Shown in pieces: positions 35,524 to 44,463 of a stretch of 64,000 bases of DNA. Source of the DNA: Maritalea porphyrae. Its GTDB lineage: Bacteria; Pseudomonadota; Alphaproteobacteria; Rhizobiales; Devosiaceae. The first letter of the stretch is position 1; the number at the start of each line of letters is the position of its first letter. A program made the translations under genes and the position numbers. The DNA lies in assembly GCF_030159895.1 (NCBI RefSeq), contig NZ_BSNI01000002.1:1015566-1079565 (forward strand). The letters are read 5' to 3'. Below the pieces are notes generated by a model, which worked only from the letters and a program-made list of their open reading frames with translations, was not told the DNA's origin and searched no databases.

Positions 35524-36450
35524 ATGCGCGTCATATTTATGGGCACCCCAGAAATCGCGGTGCCTACCTTGAGCGAGATCATCGGACGCGGCCACGATGT
35601 TGTGGCCGTCTATTCGCAGCCACCGCGCCCTGCCGGTCGAGGCAAAAAAGAGCGTAAGTCTCCTGTGCATGAACTCGCTGAGGGTTTTGGCCTTGAAGTG
35701 CGCACACCACTCAATTTCAAAAATGAGGCAGACATCGAGGCGTTTGAAGCTTTGGATGCTGATGTTGCAGTGGTCGTTGCTTATGGCTTGTTGTTGCCTA
35801 AACGGATTTTGGAAGCGCCAGCAAAAGGCTGCTTGAACCTTCATGGTTCATTGTTACCACGTTGGCGTGGCGCGGCCCCAATCCAGCGTGCGATCATGGC
35901 CGGCGACACACAAACCGGTCTGATGGTTATGCAAATGGACGAAGGGTTGGACACCGGTGCCGTCGGTCTAATTGATGAAATCCCGATTTCTGAAAACATG
36001 ACTGCCGGTGAGCTGCACGATCAGATGATGATCCGTGGTGCTGACTTGATGGGAAGGGCGCTACCGGCGCTGGAGCGCGAGAGTTTGCATTTTGTCCCCC
36101 AGTCGACAGAAGGTGTGACCTACGCAAAGAAAATTGACAAAGCTGAAGCCCGGATTGACTGGTCTCGGTCTGCACAAGACATCCATAATCAGATACGCGG
36201 ACTCTCGCCTTTCCCAGGTGCATGGTTTGAAATTGAATTGAATGGCAAGCCAACCCGCGTTAAAGCAATCAAATCAGCATTGGCTGAAGGCACAGGAGCA
36301 GCAGGCACCATTTTGGATGCTGGTCTAACTGTTGCAACTGGACATGGCGCGATTGCGCTGACCCATGTGCAGCGAGAAGGCAAAAGCGTAATGGATGCCG
36401 AAACCTTTGTTCGTGGCACGGGTTCTCTTGAAGGCAAAGTGCTCAGCTAA
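35524..36450 (+). CDS. fmt: Methionyl-tRNA formyltransferase
   Basis: A 308-residue enzyme that formylates initiator Met-tRNA with 10-formyl-THF. It begins [16 protein letters not shown], carries the catalytic core [21 protein letters not shown] (near residues 105-125) and [13 protein letters not shown], and has the C-terminal tRNA-binding domain from about 205. It follows def directly and overlaps truA by one base. Confidence 0.96.
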   Translation: MRVIFMGTPEIAVPTLSEIIGRGHDVVAVYSQPPRPAGRGKKERKSPVHELAEGFGLEVRTPLNFKNEADIEAFEALDADVAVVVAYGLLLPKRILEAPAKGCLNLHGSLLPRWRGAAPIQRAIMAGDTQTGLMVMQMDEGLDTGAVGLIDEIPISENMTAGELHDQMMIRGADLMGRALPALERESLHFVPQSTEGVTYAKKIDKAEARIDWSRSAQDIHNQIRGLSPFPGAWFEIELNGKPTRVKAIKSALAEGTGAAGTILDAGLTVATGHGAIALTHVQREGKSVMDAETFVRGTGSLEGKVLS

Positions 36451-37187
36451 TGCCACGCTATAAGCTCACCGTTGAATATGATGGGACGCCCTATACTGGC
36501 TGGCAAAGCCAGAAGGATGGTCGCGCCGTTCAGAACAAAATCGAAGCGGCGATTGAGAAATTTGCTGGCGAGCGTCCGGTTATTCAAGCAGCTGGGCGCA
36601 CCGATAGCGGCGTGCACGCACTGGGGCAAGTGATCCACTTCGATTTGGAAAGAGACTACGACCCATTTAAAGTCGGTGAGGCGATCAATTTTCATCTCAA
36701 ACCGCACCCCATATCTATTCTTACCTGGGAAAAAGTTGCTGACGATTTCGAGGCAAGATTTAGTGCCAAAGCACGACACTATGAATATCAAATCTTAAAT
36801 CGTCGCTCACGTCCGGCCCTTGATCATAATCGTGTGTGGCACGTCATGGTGCCTTTGGACGACAAAGCGATGCACGATGCAGCGCAACTCGCACTCGGAC
36901 AGCATGACTTCTCAACTTTCCGCGCCAGCCTTTGCCAAGCAAAGTCGCCAATAAAAACCCTCGATCGTATGGATGTGACCCGCGATGGTGAAACGATCTT
37001 TGTGAATGTTTCTGCGCGAAGTTTCTTGCACAGCCAGGTGCGTTCATTCGTAGGTTCGTTGAAGATGGTTGGTGAAGGCAAGTGGAGCCTTGCTGACTTC
37101 AAAGCGGCCTTAGACGCAGCTGATCGCAAAGCTTGCGGGCCGGTTGCGCCTGCTTGTGGGCTGTATTTGACGCAAGTCGATTACTAG
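36450..37187 (+). CDS. truA: tRNA pseudouridine synthase A
   Basis: A 245-residue enzyme that makes pseudouridine at tRNA positions 38-40. The catalytic Asp is in [18 protein letters not shown] (Asp near residue 52), and the second conserved region [12 protein letters not shown] is present near 150. The C-terminal [19 protein letters not shown] completes the fold. The start codon overlaps the fmt stop, so def, fmt and truA form one operon. Confidence 0.96.
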   Translation: MPRYKLTVEYDGTPYTGWQSQKDGRAVQNKIEAAIEKFAGERPVIQAAGRTDSGVHALGQVIHFDLERDYDPFKVGEAINFHLKPHPISILTWEKVADDFEARFSAKARHYEYQILNRRSRPALDHNRVWHVMVPLDDKAMHDAAQLALGQHDFSTFRASLCQAKSPIKTLDRMDVTRDGETIFVNVSARSFLHSQVRSFVGSLKMVGEGKWSLADFKAALDAADRKACGPVAPACGLYLTQVDY

Positions 37188-37189
37188 GC

Positions 37190-37762
37190 CTAGCCGATAA
37201 TCCGAAAACCCAATCCCGGGACGATGCTGCCAAGGAACATCAGCACGATGATGCAGGCGAGCATTGCAAGAAGCTGTGCACCAATCATCAGAATGAGGTC
37301 GGGTCCACGAATATCGAGCAAAAAATTAGCGGCTCGGAAATAGAAAACGGCTGTGGCGATTGTGATGATCAGGCTGCCAATCAGCCCAGGCAAAACAATT
37401 GCCAGGGGCAGGGCGACAATCAAAAAGAAAAGGTTCGACCAGTTGTGCGCGGTGATATAGCTGCCAAAGTCGCCCAAGTTTCCTTTCATGCGCAAAAACA
37501 AATAGACGCCATAAAATCCAGCCACGTTTACTGCCAACAGATGCAGCAAAACTAATAGCGGCATTGGCGCGATCACGTCTGCTGGCAGCGGCAAACGCAG
37601 CATGGCTTGCGCGCCAAAAGCAATCAAAACAGCAATTGCTGATGTCGAGATGCCTGCAAGACTGCCGTCCAGGCGGTTCGCTTCTAATCGGTTGCCAGAC
37701 AAAATGCCCCAACAGCCGCGCGCGGCAGCAACTATTTCTTCGATGAGGCTGTTTGGATTCAC
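37190..37762 (-). CDS. Integral membrane protein of unknown function
   Basis: A 190-residue protein with five or so hydrophobic segments (near residues 37-53, 68-88, 108-130, 130-145, 155-185) and no polar domain. The overall pattern is like Yip1-type small membrane proteins, but no signature is decisive. It begins seven bases after the dapE stop on the same strand, so it is co-transcribed with dapD-dapE. Its role there is unknown. Confidence 0.65.
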   Translation of the reverse strand: MNPNSLIEEIVAAARGCWGILSGNRLEANRLDGSLAGISTSAIAVLIAFGAQAMLRLPLPADVIAPMPLLVLLHLLAVNVAGFYGVYLFLRMKGNLGDFGSYITAHNWSNLFFLIVALPLAIVLPGLIGSLIITIATAVFYFRAANFLLDIRGPDLILMIGAQLLAMLACIIVLMFLGSIVPGLGFRIIG

Positions 37763-37768
37763 GAAAAG

Positions 37769-38929
37769 CTATCCTTGCTGAGCAAAACTATCTAGAAAAT
37801 GGGCATAAACGGCTTGAAGTTCAAGCACCATTTGTGTGGATACACGTTCGTCGACCTGGTGCATCGTTTTGCCAACTAGGCCAAACTCAGCCACTGGGCA
37901 ATAATCAGCGATGAAGCGCGCGTCCGATGTGCCGCCACCTGTTGAACGTTCGGGCGATACTCCCGAAACGGTTGCAACACTATCAACTAACATGTCGACA
38001 TGCTTCGACCCGTCTGAAACGAAGGAGCGAGACACTGGCTGTTTGATGTTCAATTCAACGTCGCAGCCTTTTGCGGGAACCTTCAGGATTTGTTCCCCGA
38101 GCCAGTACTCCAGCTTCTGCGCATTCCAAATATCGTTGAACCGAATATTGCCTTTCAATGTACCCTTGGCAGGAATGACATTTGTTGCGGCGTTCCCAAC
38201 ATCAACGGTTGTAAGCTCCAAATTTGATGGCGGGAAGTTTTCGTTGCCCTCATCCAAAGCAGTGCAACTCAGTTGCGTCGCAATGCCGGCAAGGATCGGA
38301 ATGGGGTTGTTCGCTTTGTGCGGATAGGCGACATGACCTTGCTCGCCGCCAACTGTCACCGAAAAACTCATTGATCCGCGTCGACCAATCCGAACTAAAT
38401 CACCCAAAAACTCCGCACTAGAGGGTTCGCCAACAAGGCCGAAATCAAATTTGTGTCCCTGTTCGGCCGCCCACTTGAGCACTTTGACTGTCCCATTGAT
38501 GGCGTCAGCTTCTTCATCGCCAGTGATCAGCAACGAGATTGTGCAATTGTCCGCTGCACCGCTTTCGATAAACGCTGGTAGTGCAGCGCAAAAGGCCGCG
38601 ACGCCACTTTTCATATCTACTGCGCCACGGCCCCACATAATGCCTTCGTTGTCGACGTCGGCTGAGAAAGGATCGTGTGTCCACGCCCCTGCATCACCCA
38701 CCGGGACCACATCCGTGTGCCCAGCGAATAATAAGTGCGGTCCGCTATTACCGCGCGTAGCAAACAGGTTTTCAACACGATAGCTGCCGTCGCCCTCAAA
38801 GGGCGTGCGCGTACAGGTAAAACCCAAAGGCTCCAAAAACTGCACAAGAATATCAATCGCGCCGTCGTCTGCAGGTGTCACAGAGTTACAGCGGATCAAG
38901 TCTCGCAATAGATCTAGGGCGACGGCCAT
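37769..38929 (-). CDS. dapE: Succinyl-diaminopimelate desuccinylase
   Basis: A 386-residue zinc peptidase-like enzyme of lysine and peptidoglycan synthesis, converting N-succinyl-LL-DAP to LL-DAP. Metal-site motifs are LLFAGHTDVVPVGD (near residue 66), GRGAVDMKSG (near 96), LITGDEEADAING (near 130) and the C-terminal STGGGTSDARFIADY and GLVGKTMHQVDE. It begins three bases after the dapD stop. Confidence 0.95.
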   Translation of the reverse strand: MAVALDLLRDLIRCNSVTPADDGAIDILVQFLEPLGFTCTRTPFEGDGSYRVENLFATRGNSGPHLLFAGHTDVVPVGDAGAWTHDPFSADVDNEGIMWGRGAVDMKSGVAAFCAALPAFIESGAADNCTISLLITGDEEADAINGTVKVLKWAAEQGHKFDFGLVGEPSSAEFLGDLVRIGRRGSMSFSVTVGGEQGHVAYPHKANNPIPILAGIATQLSCTALDEGNENFPPSNLELTTVDVGNAATNVIPAKGTLKGNIRFNDIWNAQKLEYWLGEQILKVPAKGCDVELNIKQPVSRSFVSDGSKHVDMLVDSVATVSGVSPERSTGGGTSDARFIADYCPVAEFGLVGKTMHQVDERVSTQMVLELQAVYAHFLDSFAQQG

Positions 38930-38932
38930 GTC

Positions 38933-39778
38933 CTAGTCTCGCAACAGATCGTTAATCGATGTCTTGGAACGTGTCTTTTCGTCCACTTGTTTCACGATTA
39001 CTGCGCAATAAAGGCTTGGTCCTGGCGTGCCATCAGGCAATGGCTTGCCCGGCATAGAACCAGACACAACCACAGAATATGGTGGCACTTCACCCATATG
39101 TACTTCGCCTGTGTGGCGGTTGACGATTTTAGTTGATTGGCCAATGAATACGCCCATTGAAATCACGGAGCCTTTGCCAACCCGAACGCCTTCAACGATT
39201 TCAGAACGTGCACCGATAAAACAATCATCCTCAATAATTACTGGATCTGCTTGCAATGGCTCTAAAACACCACCGATGCCAACGCCACCGGAAAGGTGAA
39301 CATTTGCACCAATCTGGGCACATGAACCCACCGCAGCCCATGTGTCGACCATTGTGTTCTCGCCAACATAGGCACCAAGATTGACAAATGACGGCATCAA
39401 AACGGCACCGGGTGCAATATGTGCTGAATGGCGAACGATGGAACCCGGAACCGCTCGAAAGCCAGCCTCACGAAAACGGTTCTCGCTCCAACCTGCGAAT
39501 TTAGATGGAACTTTGTCCCACCATGTCGCACCACCTGGTCCGCCTGGAATAGTTTCCATATCGTTGAGACGGAAAGACAACAAAACTGCCTTTTTCGCCC
39601 ATTGGTTGACGGTCCATTCGCCCGCTTCATTCTGTTCCGCTACCCGCAGTTTGCCATCATCCATCAGCGCAAGCGCTTCATTTACAGCATCGCGCACGGC
39701 ACCCTGCGTGTTAAGATTTACGTTCTCGCGGTCATCGAACGCTGCATCAATGGTCTGGGCCAAGTCGGCAAATGACAT
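38933..39778 (-). CDS. dapD: Tetrahydrodipicolinate N-succinyltransferase
   Basis: A 281-residue trimeric left-handed beta-helix acyltransferase, the step before dapE in the succinylase branch of lysine synthesis. Hexapeptide repeats run through [36 protein letters not shown] and [22 protein letters not shown]- and C-terminal domains are intact (start [12 protein letters not shown]; end SINDLLRD). Length agrees with rhizobial DapD (about 284). Confidence 0.95.
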   Translation of the reverse strand: MSFADLAQTIDAAFDDRENVNLNTQGAVRDAVNEALALMDDGKLRVAEQNEAGEWTVNQWAKKAVLLSFRLNDMETIPGGPGGATWWDKVPSKFAGWSENRFREAGFRAVPGSIVRHSAHIAPGAVLMPSFVNLGAYVGENTMVDTWAAVGSCAQIGANVHLSGGVGIGGVLEPLQADPVIIEDDCFIGARSEIVEGVRVGKGSVISMGVFIGQSTKIVNRHTGEVHMGEVPPYSVVVSGSMPGKPLPDGTPGPSLYCAVIVKQVDEKTRSKTSINDLLRD

Positions 39779-39817
39779 ATTTCCAAGCTCTCCAACTGAT
39801 CTAAGTGATTGCTCGCG

Positions 39818-39845
39818 ACATTAGCGCCGTCGCCATGGGTGTCAA
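39818..39845 (-). promoter_or_regulatory. Candidate promoter for dapD-dapE
   Basis: On the minus strand TTGACA (39845-39840), 16 bases, TAATGT (39823-39818), about 35 bases before the dapD start. The -35 is a perfect match to consensus. Confidence 0.45.
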
Positions 39846-39950
39846 CTGGTCGACACACGAAACAATCACTATTGTGTAATCCGGTTGAGGGCACTGATCG
39901 TTAACGCGATTATGAGCATAATAGCGGGCAATAGAATATTGGAGATATAT

Positions 39951-40820
39951 ATGTCAAAACGCCGCCACACCTCGTTACGCACTTCCCAAGAAGATATTAG
40001 CGTCACAAGGCGGGTCCCAAAGACACCACAAACGGAATCTGCAGCCTATCGATTGGCGTTTTCTGATGAAGAGTTCATGACATCAGAAGATACGCGTGCA
40101 ATTCGATTGCAGCTTGAAATTCTGAAGCCTGAATTATGGCTCAAAGAACGCGGCATCAATTCCACAGTGGTCCTTTTTGGTGGTGCGCGTTTGCCTGCAC
40201 CTGGCGCGGAAGCATGGGCGGCCAAGAATGACATTCAAAAAAAGAACCTTGAGAAAAACTCTAAATACTACGATGAGGCGCGCAAATTTGCTCGATTGGC
40301 TTCGCTGACCTCTGAGACACTTGATTACAAAGAATATGTCGTTGTGACCGGTGGTGGACCCGGTGTAATGGAAGCGGGCAACAAAGGCGCAACGGAAGTT
40401 GGCGCACCATCGATTGGCTTGAACATTGTTCTGCCACACGAGCAAGCTCCAAACCTCTATGTGACACCAGATCTCAGCTTTAACTTCCACTACTTCGCAA
40501 CGCGAAAAATTCACTTTTTGCTGCGCGCTAAGGTCATCGCCGTATTCCCAGGCGGATTCGGCACCATGGATGAGTTTTTCGAGACTCTAACATTGATCCA
40601 AACTGGTCGAATGGAACGTGTGCCAGTGCTTTTGTTTGGCTCACATTTCTGGAAACGCGTTATCAATCTTGAGGCTTTGGCGGAAGAAGGCACTATTTCG
40701 CCCGATGATGTTGATCTGTTCAAAGTTGTTGATACCGCAGAGGAAGCTTGGTGCGTGGTTCGTGAGGCCTATAACCTGCCCACCATTACGGACGAAAACT
40801 GCGACTGCGTTGTCGAGTAA
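39951..40820 (+). CDS. LOG family protein (TIGR00730-like nucleotide phosphoribohydrolase fold)
   Basis: A 289-residue protein with the two LOG motifs: VTGGGPGVMEAGNKGA (near residue 130) and PGGFGTMDEFFETLTL (near 195), which bind the nucleotide and catalyse release of ribose-5-phosphate from AMP-like nucleotides in characterised members. The N-terminal ~75 residues are an extra charged region absent from the short LOG proteins, as in the longer bacterial group often mislabelled lysine decarboxylase. The ATG at 39951 follows TTGGAGA; an upstream in-frame reading is not supported. A strong terminator follows. Confidence 0.82.
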   Translation: MSKRRHTSLRTSQEDISVTRRVPKTPQTESAAYRLAFSDEEFMTSEDTRAIRLQLEILKPELWLKERGINSTVVLFGGARLPAPGAEAWAAKNDIQKKNLEKNSKYYDEARKFARLASLTSETLDYKEYVVVTGGGPGVMEAGNKGATEVGAPSIGLNIVLPHEQAPNLYVTPDLSFNFHYFATRKIHFLLRAKVIAVFPGGFGTMDEFFETLTLIQTGRMERVPVLLFGSHFWKRVINLEALAEEGTISPDDVDLFKVVDTAEEAWCVVREAYNLPTITDENCDCVVE

Positions 40821-40842
40821 CAGAAATCTTTTTAACAAATTC

Positions 40843-40875
40843 GAGCCCGGCGCCGATGCACCGGGCTCTTTTTTT
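40843..40875 (+). terminator. Rho-independent terminator after LOG gene
   Basis: GAGCCCGG (40843-40850) and CCGGGCTC (40861-40868) form a perfect 8-bp stem with a 10-base loop, followed by seven to eight T. Being nearly symmetric it could also serve the leftward gene's end region, but the T-run supports rightward use. Confidence 0.92.
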
Positions 40876-40878
40876 CGC

Positions 40879-41175
40879 CTATTCAACTATTTTGTCGATG
40901 CTGAAATGTTTCATGCTTTCGACGGCCTCAATTTCGCTCATCATCGCTTGAAACTCAGGTAAGGTCATCACTTTTTCAGCCGCGGCCTGTGCGTCTTCTA
41001 GGCTGGCCCATTCGACAAGGTCTGTGAAAAGTGTGGGGTCTTCCGTGTTTGTCAGTGCGCGATAATTGATGAAACCTTTAAACTGTTTGGCGTGTTCCAT
41101 CGCTTCGCGTCGGAGCTGAGCAGCCTTGTCTGCGTTTTTCACCTTGAAGCTAACCAATTCAAAAATAGTACTCAT
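40879..41175 (-). CDS. Small dimeric alpha-beta barrel protein (ABM/NIPSNAP-like)
   Basis: A 98-residue protein with the ferredoxin-like pattern of antibiotic-biosynthesis monooxygenase or NIPSNAP domains: IFELVSFKVKNADKAAQLRRE, then FKGFINYRALTNTEDPTLFTDLVEWASLEDAQAAAEKVM, and the final SMKHFSIDKIV. Such proteins are often cofactor-free oxygenases or ligand-binding enzymes; the reaction cannot be told. The ATG at 41175 starts the first strand, and an earlier in-frame reading would overlap the divergent regulator's promoter. It is divergent from a WYL regulator 88 bases away, its likely controller. Confidence 0.72.
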   Translation of the reverse strand: MSTIFELVSFKVKNADKAAQLRREAMEHAKQFKGFINYRALTNTEDPTLFTDLVEWASLEDAQAAAEKVMTLPEFQAMMSEIEAVESMKHFSIDKIVE

Positions 41176-41263
41176 TTTCATGTCCTTCCATTGTTGATGG
41201 AAGAGCATTAACATCACCCTGTTGCCACCCTTATGGCCATAGTGTTTGATCAAGGATGAATAT

Positions 41264-41944
41264 ATGCGACGGGCAGAACGGCTATTCCGGATAATTCAAA
41301 TACTTCGCACCGCCAACGGTGCCCTTACGGCGCAACAAATTGCAGACAGATTGGAAACCTCTAAGCGTTCTATCTACCGGGACATGGCGCACCTGATCGG
41401 GTCGGGCGCACCAATCGATTCTGAAACTGGGGTCGGTTTCATGCTGCGCGGCGAGTTTGATTTGCCGCCATTAAGTTTCACCTTTGAACAACTCGAAGCG
41501 CTGGCGCTGGGGGCAAAGACGCTGGCGTTGATCGCGGATGATGATCTTTCATCTGCAGCGCGCGAGGCATTGGAAAAGATACGCGACGCTGTGCCCGAAA
41601 CGCACAAGTCAAAACTGGATACCCCACACCTTATGGTTGTGCCGCCTGAGGGTGTTCAAATGCCGACTTCAGCGCTCCGGCAGCTGCGTAAAGCGATCGA
41701 TGGACGGCGAATTGTTCGGTTCAACTATTGTTCGCTTGAAGGGAAACAAACTGAAAGGCAGGTGCATCCACTAGCGCTTGCCAACTTTGGGCCTAAATGG
41801 CTCTTGACCGCTTGGTGCTTGACGCGAGAAGATTTTCGAGATTTTAGGGTCGACAGAATTAGCCAAATTGAGTTGACGCGAGAAAAGTTCACGCCTGCCG
41901 CTGGGCAGGAGTTGTCGGATTATTTGCAACGGTACTCGACTTAG
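41264..41944 (+). CDS. YafY-type transcriptional regulator (HTH + WYL domain)
   Basis: A 226-residue DeoR-like regulator: N-terminal winged helix RRAERLFRIIQILRTANGAL and TAQQIADRLETSKRSIYRDM (residues 2-50), then a WYL ligand-sensing domain around residues 135-205 (IDGRRIVRFNYCSLEGKQTERQVHPLAL ... KWLLTAWCLTREDFRDFRVDRI). The literal WYL triplet reads WLL. Divergent from the ABM-like gene, the usual arrangement for this regulator type. The ATG at 41264 is used because AAGGATG sits upstream; a TTG six codons earlier is an alternative. Confidence 0.85.
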   Translation: MRRAERLFRIIQILRTANGALTAQQIADRLETSKRSIYRDMAHLIGSGAPIDSETGVGFMLRGEFDLPPLSFTFEQLEALALGAKTLALIADDDLSSAAREALEKIRDAVPETHKSKLDTPHLMVVPPEGVQMPTSALRQLRKAIDGRRIVRFNYCSLEGKQTERQVHPLALANFGPKWLLTAWCLTREDFRDFRVDRISQIELTREKFTPAAGQELSDYLQRYST

Positions 41945-42627
41945 CGAACAGTAAAAGGAGCTAAAAACGAGGATAGATCGTCTGTGACGTGATGCACATG
42001 CTCGTGATCGTCTTTGCGTCGCAGTTCAAAATCTTCCAAACTGTCATCTTCAAAACTGGCATCTGGGATCACATGCACTGTGCGCATGCCAACTTCGTGA
42101 GCCGTAAGAAGGTTTTTCTCCATATCTTCAAACATAGCGGCTTGTTTGGCGTCGACGCCATGATCTAGAAGAAACTTTTCATATGGTTGTCGGAACGGCT
42201 TCGGTTCAAAGTCTGCTTCTACAATACCAAAGACACCATCAAACACATCACTGCCACCGAGCCGATCAATCACTGCTTCTGCATGGCCAACATCCGCATT
42301 GGTAAATATCAGTTTCTGCCCGGGCAACGCCTTTATGGCAGATATCAAATCAGGATTCGGTTGAACCGGCGAATAGTCTATGTTGTGCACTTTAGACAAA
42401 AAGTGGTGAGGGTCGATATCGCGCGTCGCCATCAGACCACGCAAAGTGGTGCCGTGATCGCGATAAAAGTCTTTCTGTAACTTTCGTGCAGGGACTGGAT
42501 CAAGTCCGGTTACGTCAGCCACATATGCGGTGATCAATTTGTCAATCTGATCAAATAATCTACATGTGCGCGGGTAGAGGGTGTTGTCTAAATCAAACAC
42601 CCAATGGCGGACGTCAGAGAGTGGCAT
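41941..42627 (-). CDS. HAD family pyrimidine 5'-nucleotidase
   Basis: A 228-residue HAD hydrolase of the SDT1/pyrimidine 5'-nucleotidase group. Motif I FDLDNTLYPRTC (both Asp present), motif II IFTNADVGHAEAV, and the motif III/IV region KPFRQPYEKFLLDHG with MFEDMEKNL are visible. It would dephosphorylate UMP, CMP or related nucleotides. Its start abuts argB (one base shared), the pairing I recall as common in Hyphomicrobiales. The 3' end overlaps the WYL regulator gene by four bases. Confidence 0.85.
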   Translation of the reverse strand: MPLSDVRHWVFDLDNTLYPRTCRLFDQIDKLITAYVADVTGLDPVPARKLQKDFYRDHGTTLRGLMATRDIDPHHFLSKVHNIDYSPVQPNPDLISAIKALPGQKLIFTNADVGHAEAVIDRLGGSDVFDGVFGIVEADFEPKPFRQPYEKFLLDHGVDAKQAAMFEDMEKNLLTAHEVGMRTVHVIPDASFEDDSLEDFELRRKDDHEHVHHVTDDLSSFLAPFTVR

Positions 42628-43562
42628 TATTCGTCGTCTCCGATTTCGCCGGTCTGGTGAATCAATGTGCCAGCACCATGCTCAGTGAACAACTCAAGCA
42701 AAACCGCATGTTCGGTCTTGCCGTTCACGATTACCACACCTTGTACGCCACTTTTCACAGCATTGATGGCTGTTTCAAGTTTCGGGATCATGCCACCCTT
42801 TGCGACACCAGAATCAATCAATTCTTGTGCTTTTTCGATGTCCATATCGGGGATCAACTTCATGTCTTGATCTAGGACGCCTTCCACATCTGTCAGCAAC
42901 AAGAAGCGCTTTGCATCCATGGCAGAAGCAATCGCGCCGGCAAATGTGTCAGCATTGATATTAAATGTGTCGCCGTTTTTGCCCGCTGCAATTGGCGCAA
43001 TCACGGGGATGATCTCTTCGCCGATCAGACGGTAGAGTATCTCAGGGTTCACATCCGCTGGTTCGCCCACAAATCCCAAATCTATAATGCGTTCAATGTT
43101 GCTGTCAGGGTCCATTGAGGTGCGTTTGAGCTTTTTGGCTTCGACCATGCCCGCATCTTTGCCGCACAACCCGATGGCCCGGCCGCCCTCTTGGGTAATT
43201 GCGGTTACAATTTGCTTGTTAATCGCACCGGCCAAAACCATCTCAACGATATCAACCGTGGCGCGGTCAGTGACACGCAGGCCATCTTTGAACTCGGATA
43301 CAATGTTCAGTCGATCGAGCATTTTGCCAATTTGTGGTCCGCCGCCATGTACCACGATTGGCATTACGCCAGACTGACGAAGCAAAACAATGTCGCGAGC
43401 AAACGCGCGCGCAAGTTCTGGGTCGCCCATTGCGTGGCCACCATATTTTACTACGACAACGCGATGATCATAGCGCAGCATATATGGCAGTGCTTGCGCC
43501 AAAATTGCTGCTTCTTTGGTTTTATCAATGCTCAATGTATTTCTCGCCCGTTCCACCGTCAC
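42627..43562 (-). CDS. argB: Acetylglutamate kinase
   Basis: A roughly 311-residue amino-acid kinase, second step of arginine synthesis. Motifs are [12 protein letters not shown] (near residue 36), [12 protein letters not shown], the central acetylglutamate site and [15 protein letters not shown] near 210, and [17 protein letters not shown] near 265. The start is uncertain: a GTG at 43562 is chosen because it gives about the family length; TTG codons further up (43637) or in (near 43535) are also in frame. It likely falls under arginine control, but no regulatory site was recognised. Confidence 0.92.
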   Translation of the reverse strand: MTVERARNTLSIDKTKEAAILAQALPYMLRYDHRVVVVKYGGHAMGDPELARAFARDIVLLRQSGVMPIVVHGGGPQIGKMLDRLNIVSEFKDGLRVTDRATVDIVEMVLAGAINKQIVTAITQEGGRAIGLCGKDAGMVEAKKLKRTSMDPDSNIERIIDLGFVGEPADVNPEILYRLIGEEIIPVIAPIAAGKNGDTFNINADTFAGAIASAMDAKRFLLLTDVEGVLDQDMKLIPDMDIEKAQELIDSGVAKGGMIPKLETAINAVKSGVQGVVIVNGKTEHAVLLELFTEHGAGTLIHQTGEIGDDE

Positions 43563-43667
43563 AAAACACCCATAAACAAAATTTCGCGACTTGTCTTGCT
43601 TCGGACGCAAAAATGTGGCCAATCTAAATTTGATCAAATTATTTGATCATAATTTGCGCATGAGAAA

Positions 43668-44393
43668 ATGGTGTTGGAAATGAAGGTTTCAGTGTTGCAA
43701 ACGGGGCTCGTTGCAGAGCCGTTGCGGAACCAGTTTGACAATTATGGCAAAATGTTCGCCGATCTTGTCGGCGATGGAGGTGGCAAATTCACATTTGAAA
43801 CTGTGAGTTTGATCGAGGATGAGCCATTGCCGCCCCTTGAAAAAACAGAGGCCATCATCATCACAGGCTCAGCGCTTGGGGTCTACGATCAGAAGCCTTG
43901 GATGGAGCCATTGCGCGAGTTTATTCGCGGCGCTTACGCGCGTTCAATTCCAATGATTGGAGTGTGCTTTGGGCACCAAATCATGGCTGACGCGCTTGGC
44001 GGCGTCGTTGAAAAGTCAGAAAAAGGCTGGGGTCTTGGTCGCCATGAGTACAAAATTACTCAGAAGCCTAGTTTTATGGGCGATGCACCCGATCAGATGC
44101 AATTCAATGTAATCCATCAAGATCAGGTCTTGTCTCCTCCGCCAAACAGCAAAGTGGTTGGAGGCAGTGAGTTTACGCCATACGCAATGCTGGAATATGA
44201 CAATGGCGCAGCAATAAGCATCCAAGCGCACCCTGAATTTGCGAATGAATATGCAACAGCCGTCTATGAATTGCGAACCGGCGAACTGTTCGACAAAGCG
44301 ACAGGCGAGAGTGCGATCAAATCAGTGGGCGAAAAGAACGACAATATGCTGATGGCTGAGTATTTTCGACGCTTTTTGGACGCCGCATCCTAA
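43668..44393 (+). CDS. Stand-alone class I glutamine amidotransferase
   Basis: A 241-residue cytosolic protein with a complete class I GATase triad: Cys in GVCFGHQIMADALGG (near residue 105) and the His-x-Glu of QAHPEF (near 187). A leading SVLQTGLVAEPL and ITGSALGVYD (near 66) match GMP-synthase-like single-domain amidotransferases, some of which hydrolyse gamma-glutamyl compounds rather than feeding a synthetase. No synthetase partner is adjacent. An alternative ATG is four codons in. The gene sits between argB and a c-di-GMP protein, apart from the conserved block. Confidence 0.82.
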   Translation: MVLEMKVSVLQTGLVAEPLRNQFDNYGKMFADLVGDGGGKFTFETVSLIEDEPLPPLEKTEAIIITGSALGVYDQKPWMEPLREFIRGAYARSIPMIGVCFGHQIMADALGGVVEKSEKGWGLGRHEYKITQKPSFMGDAPDQMQFNVIHQDQVLSPPPNSKVVGGSEFTPYAMLEYDNGAAISIQAHPEFANEYATAVYELRTGELFDKATGESAIKSVGEKNDNMLMAEYFRRFLDAAS

Positions 44394-44463
44394 ATCAATA
44401 ATTAATCATTCCGTTCATAAAGTCCTTTATAGTTGTTTTCTTTAGCGAGCTACAAAAAGGCGT

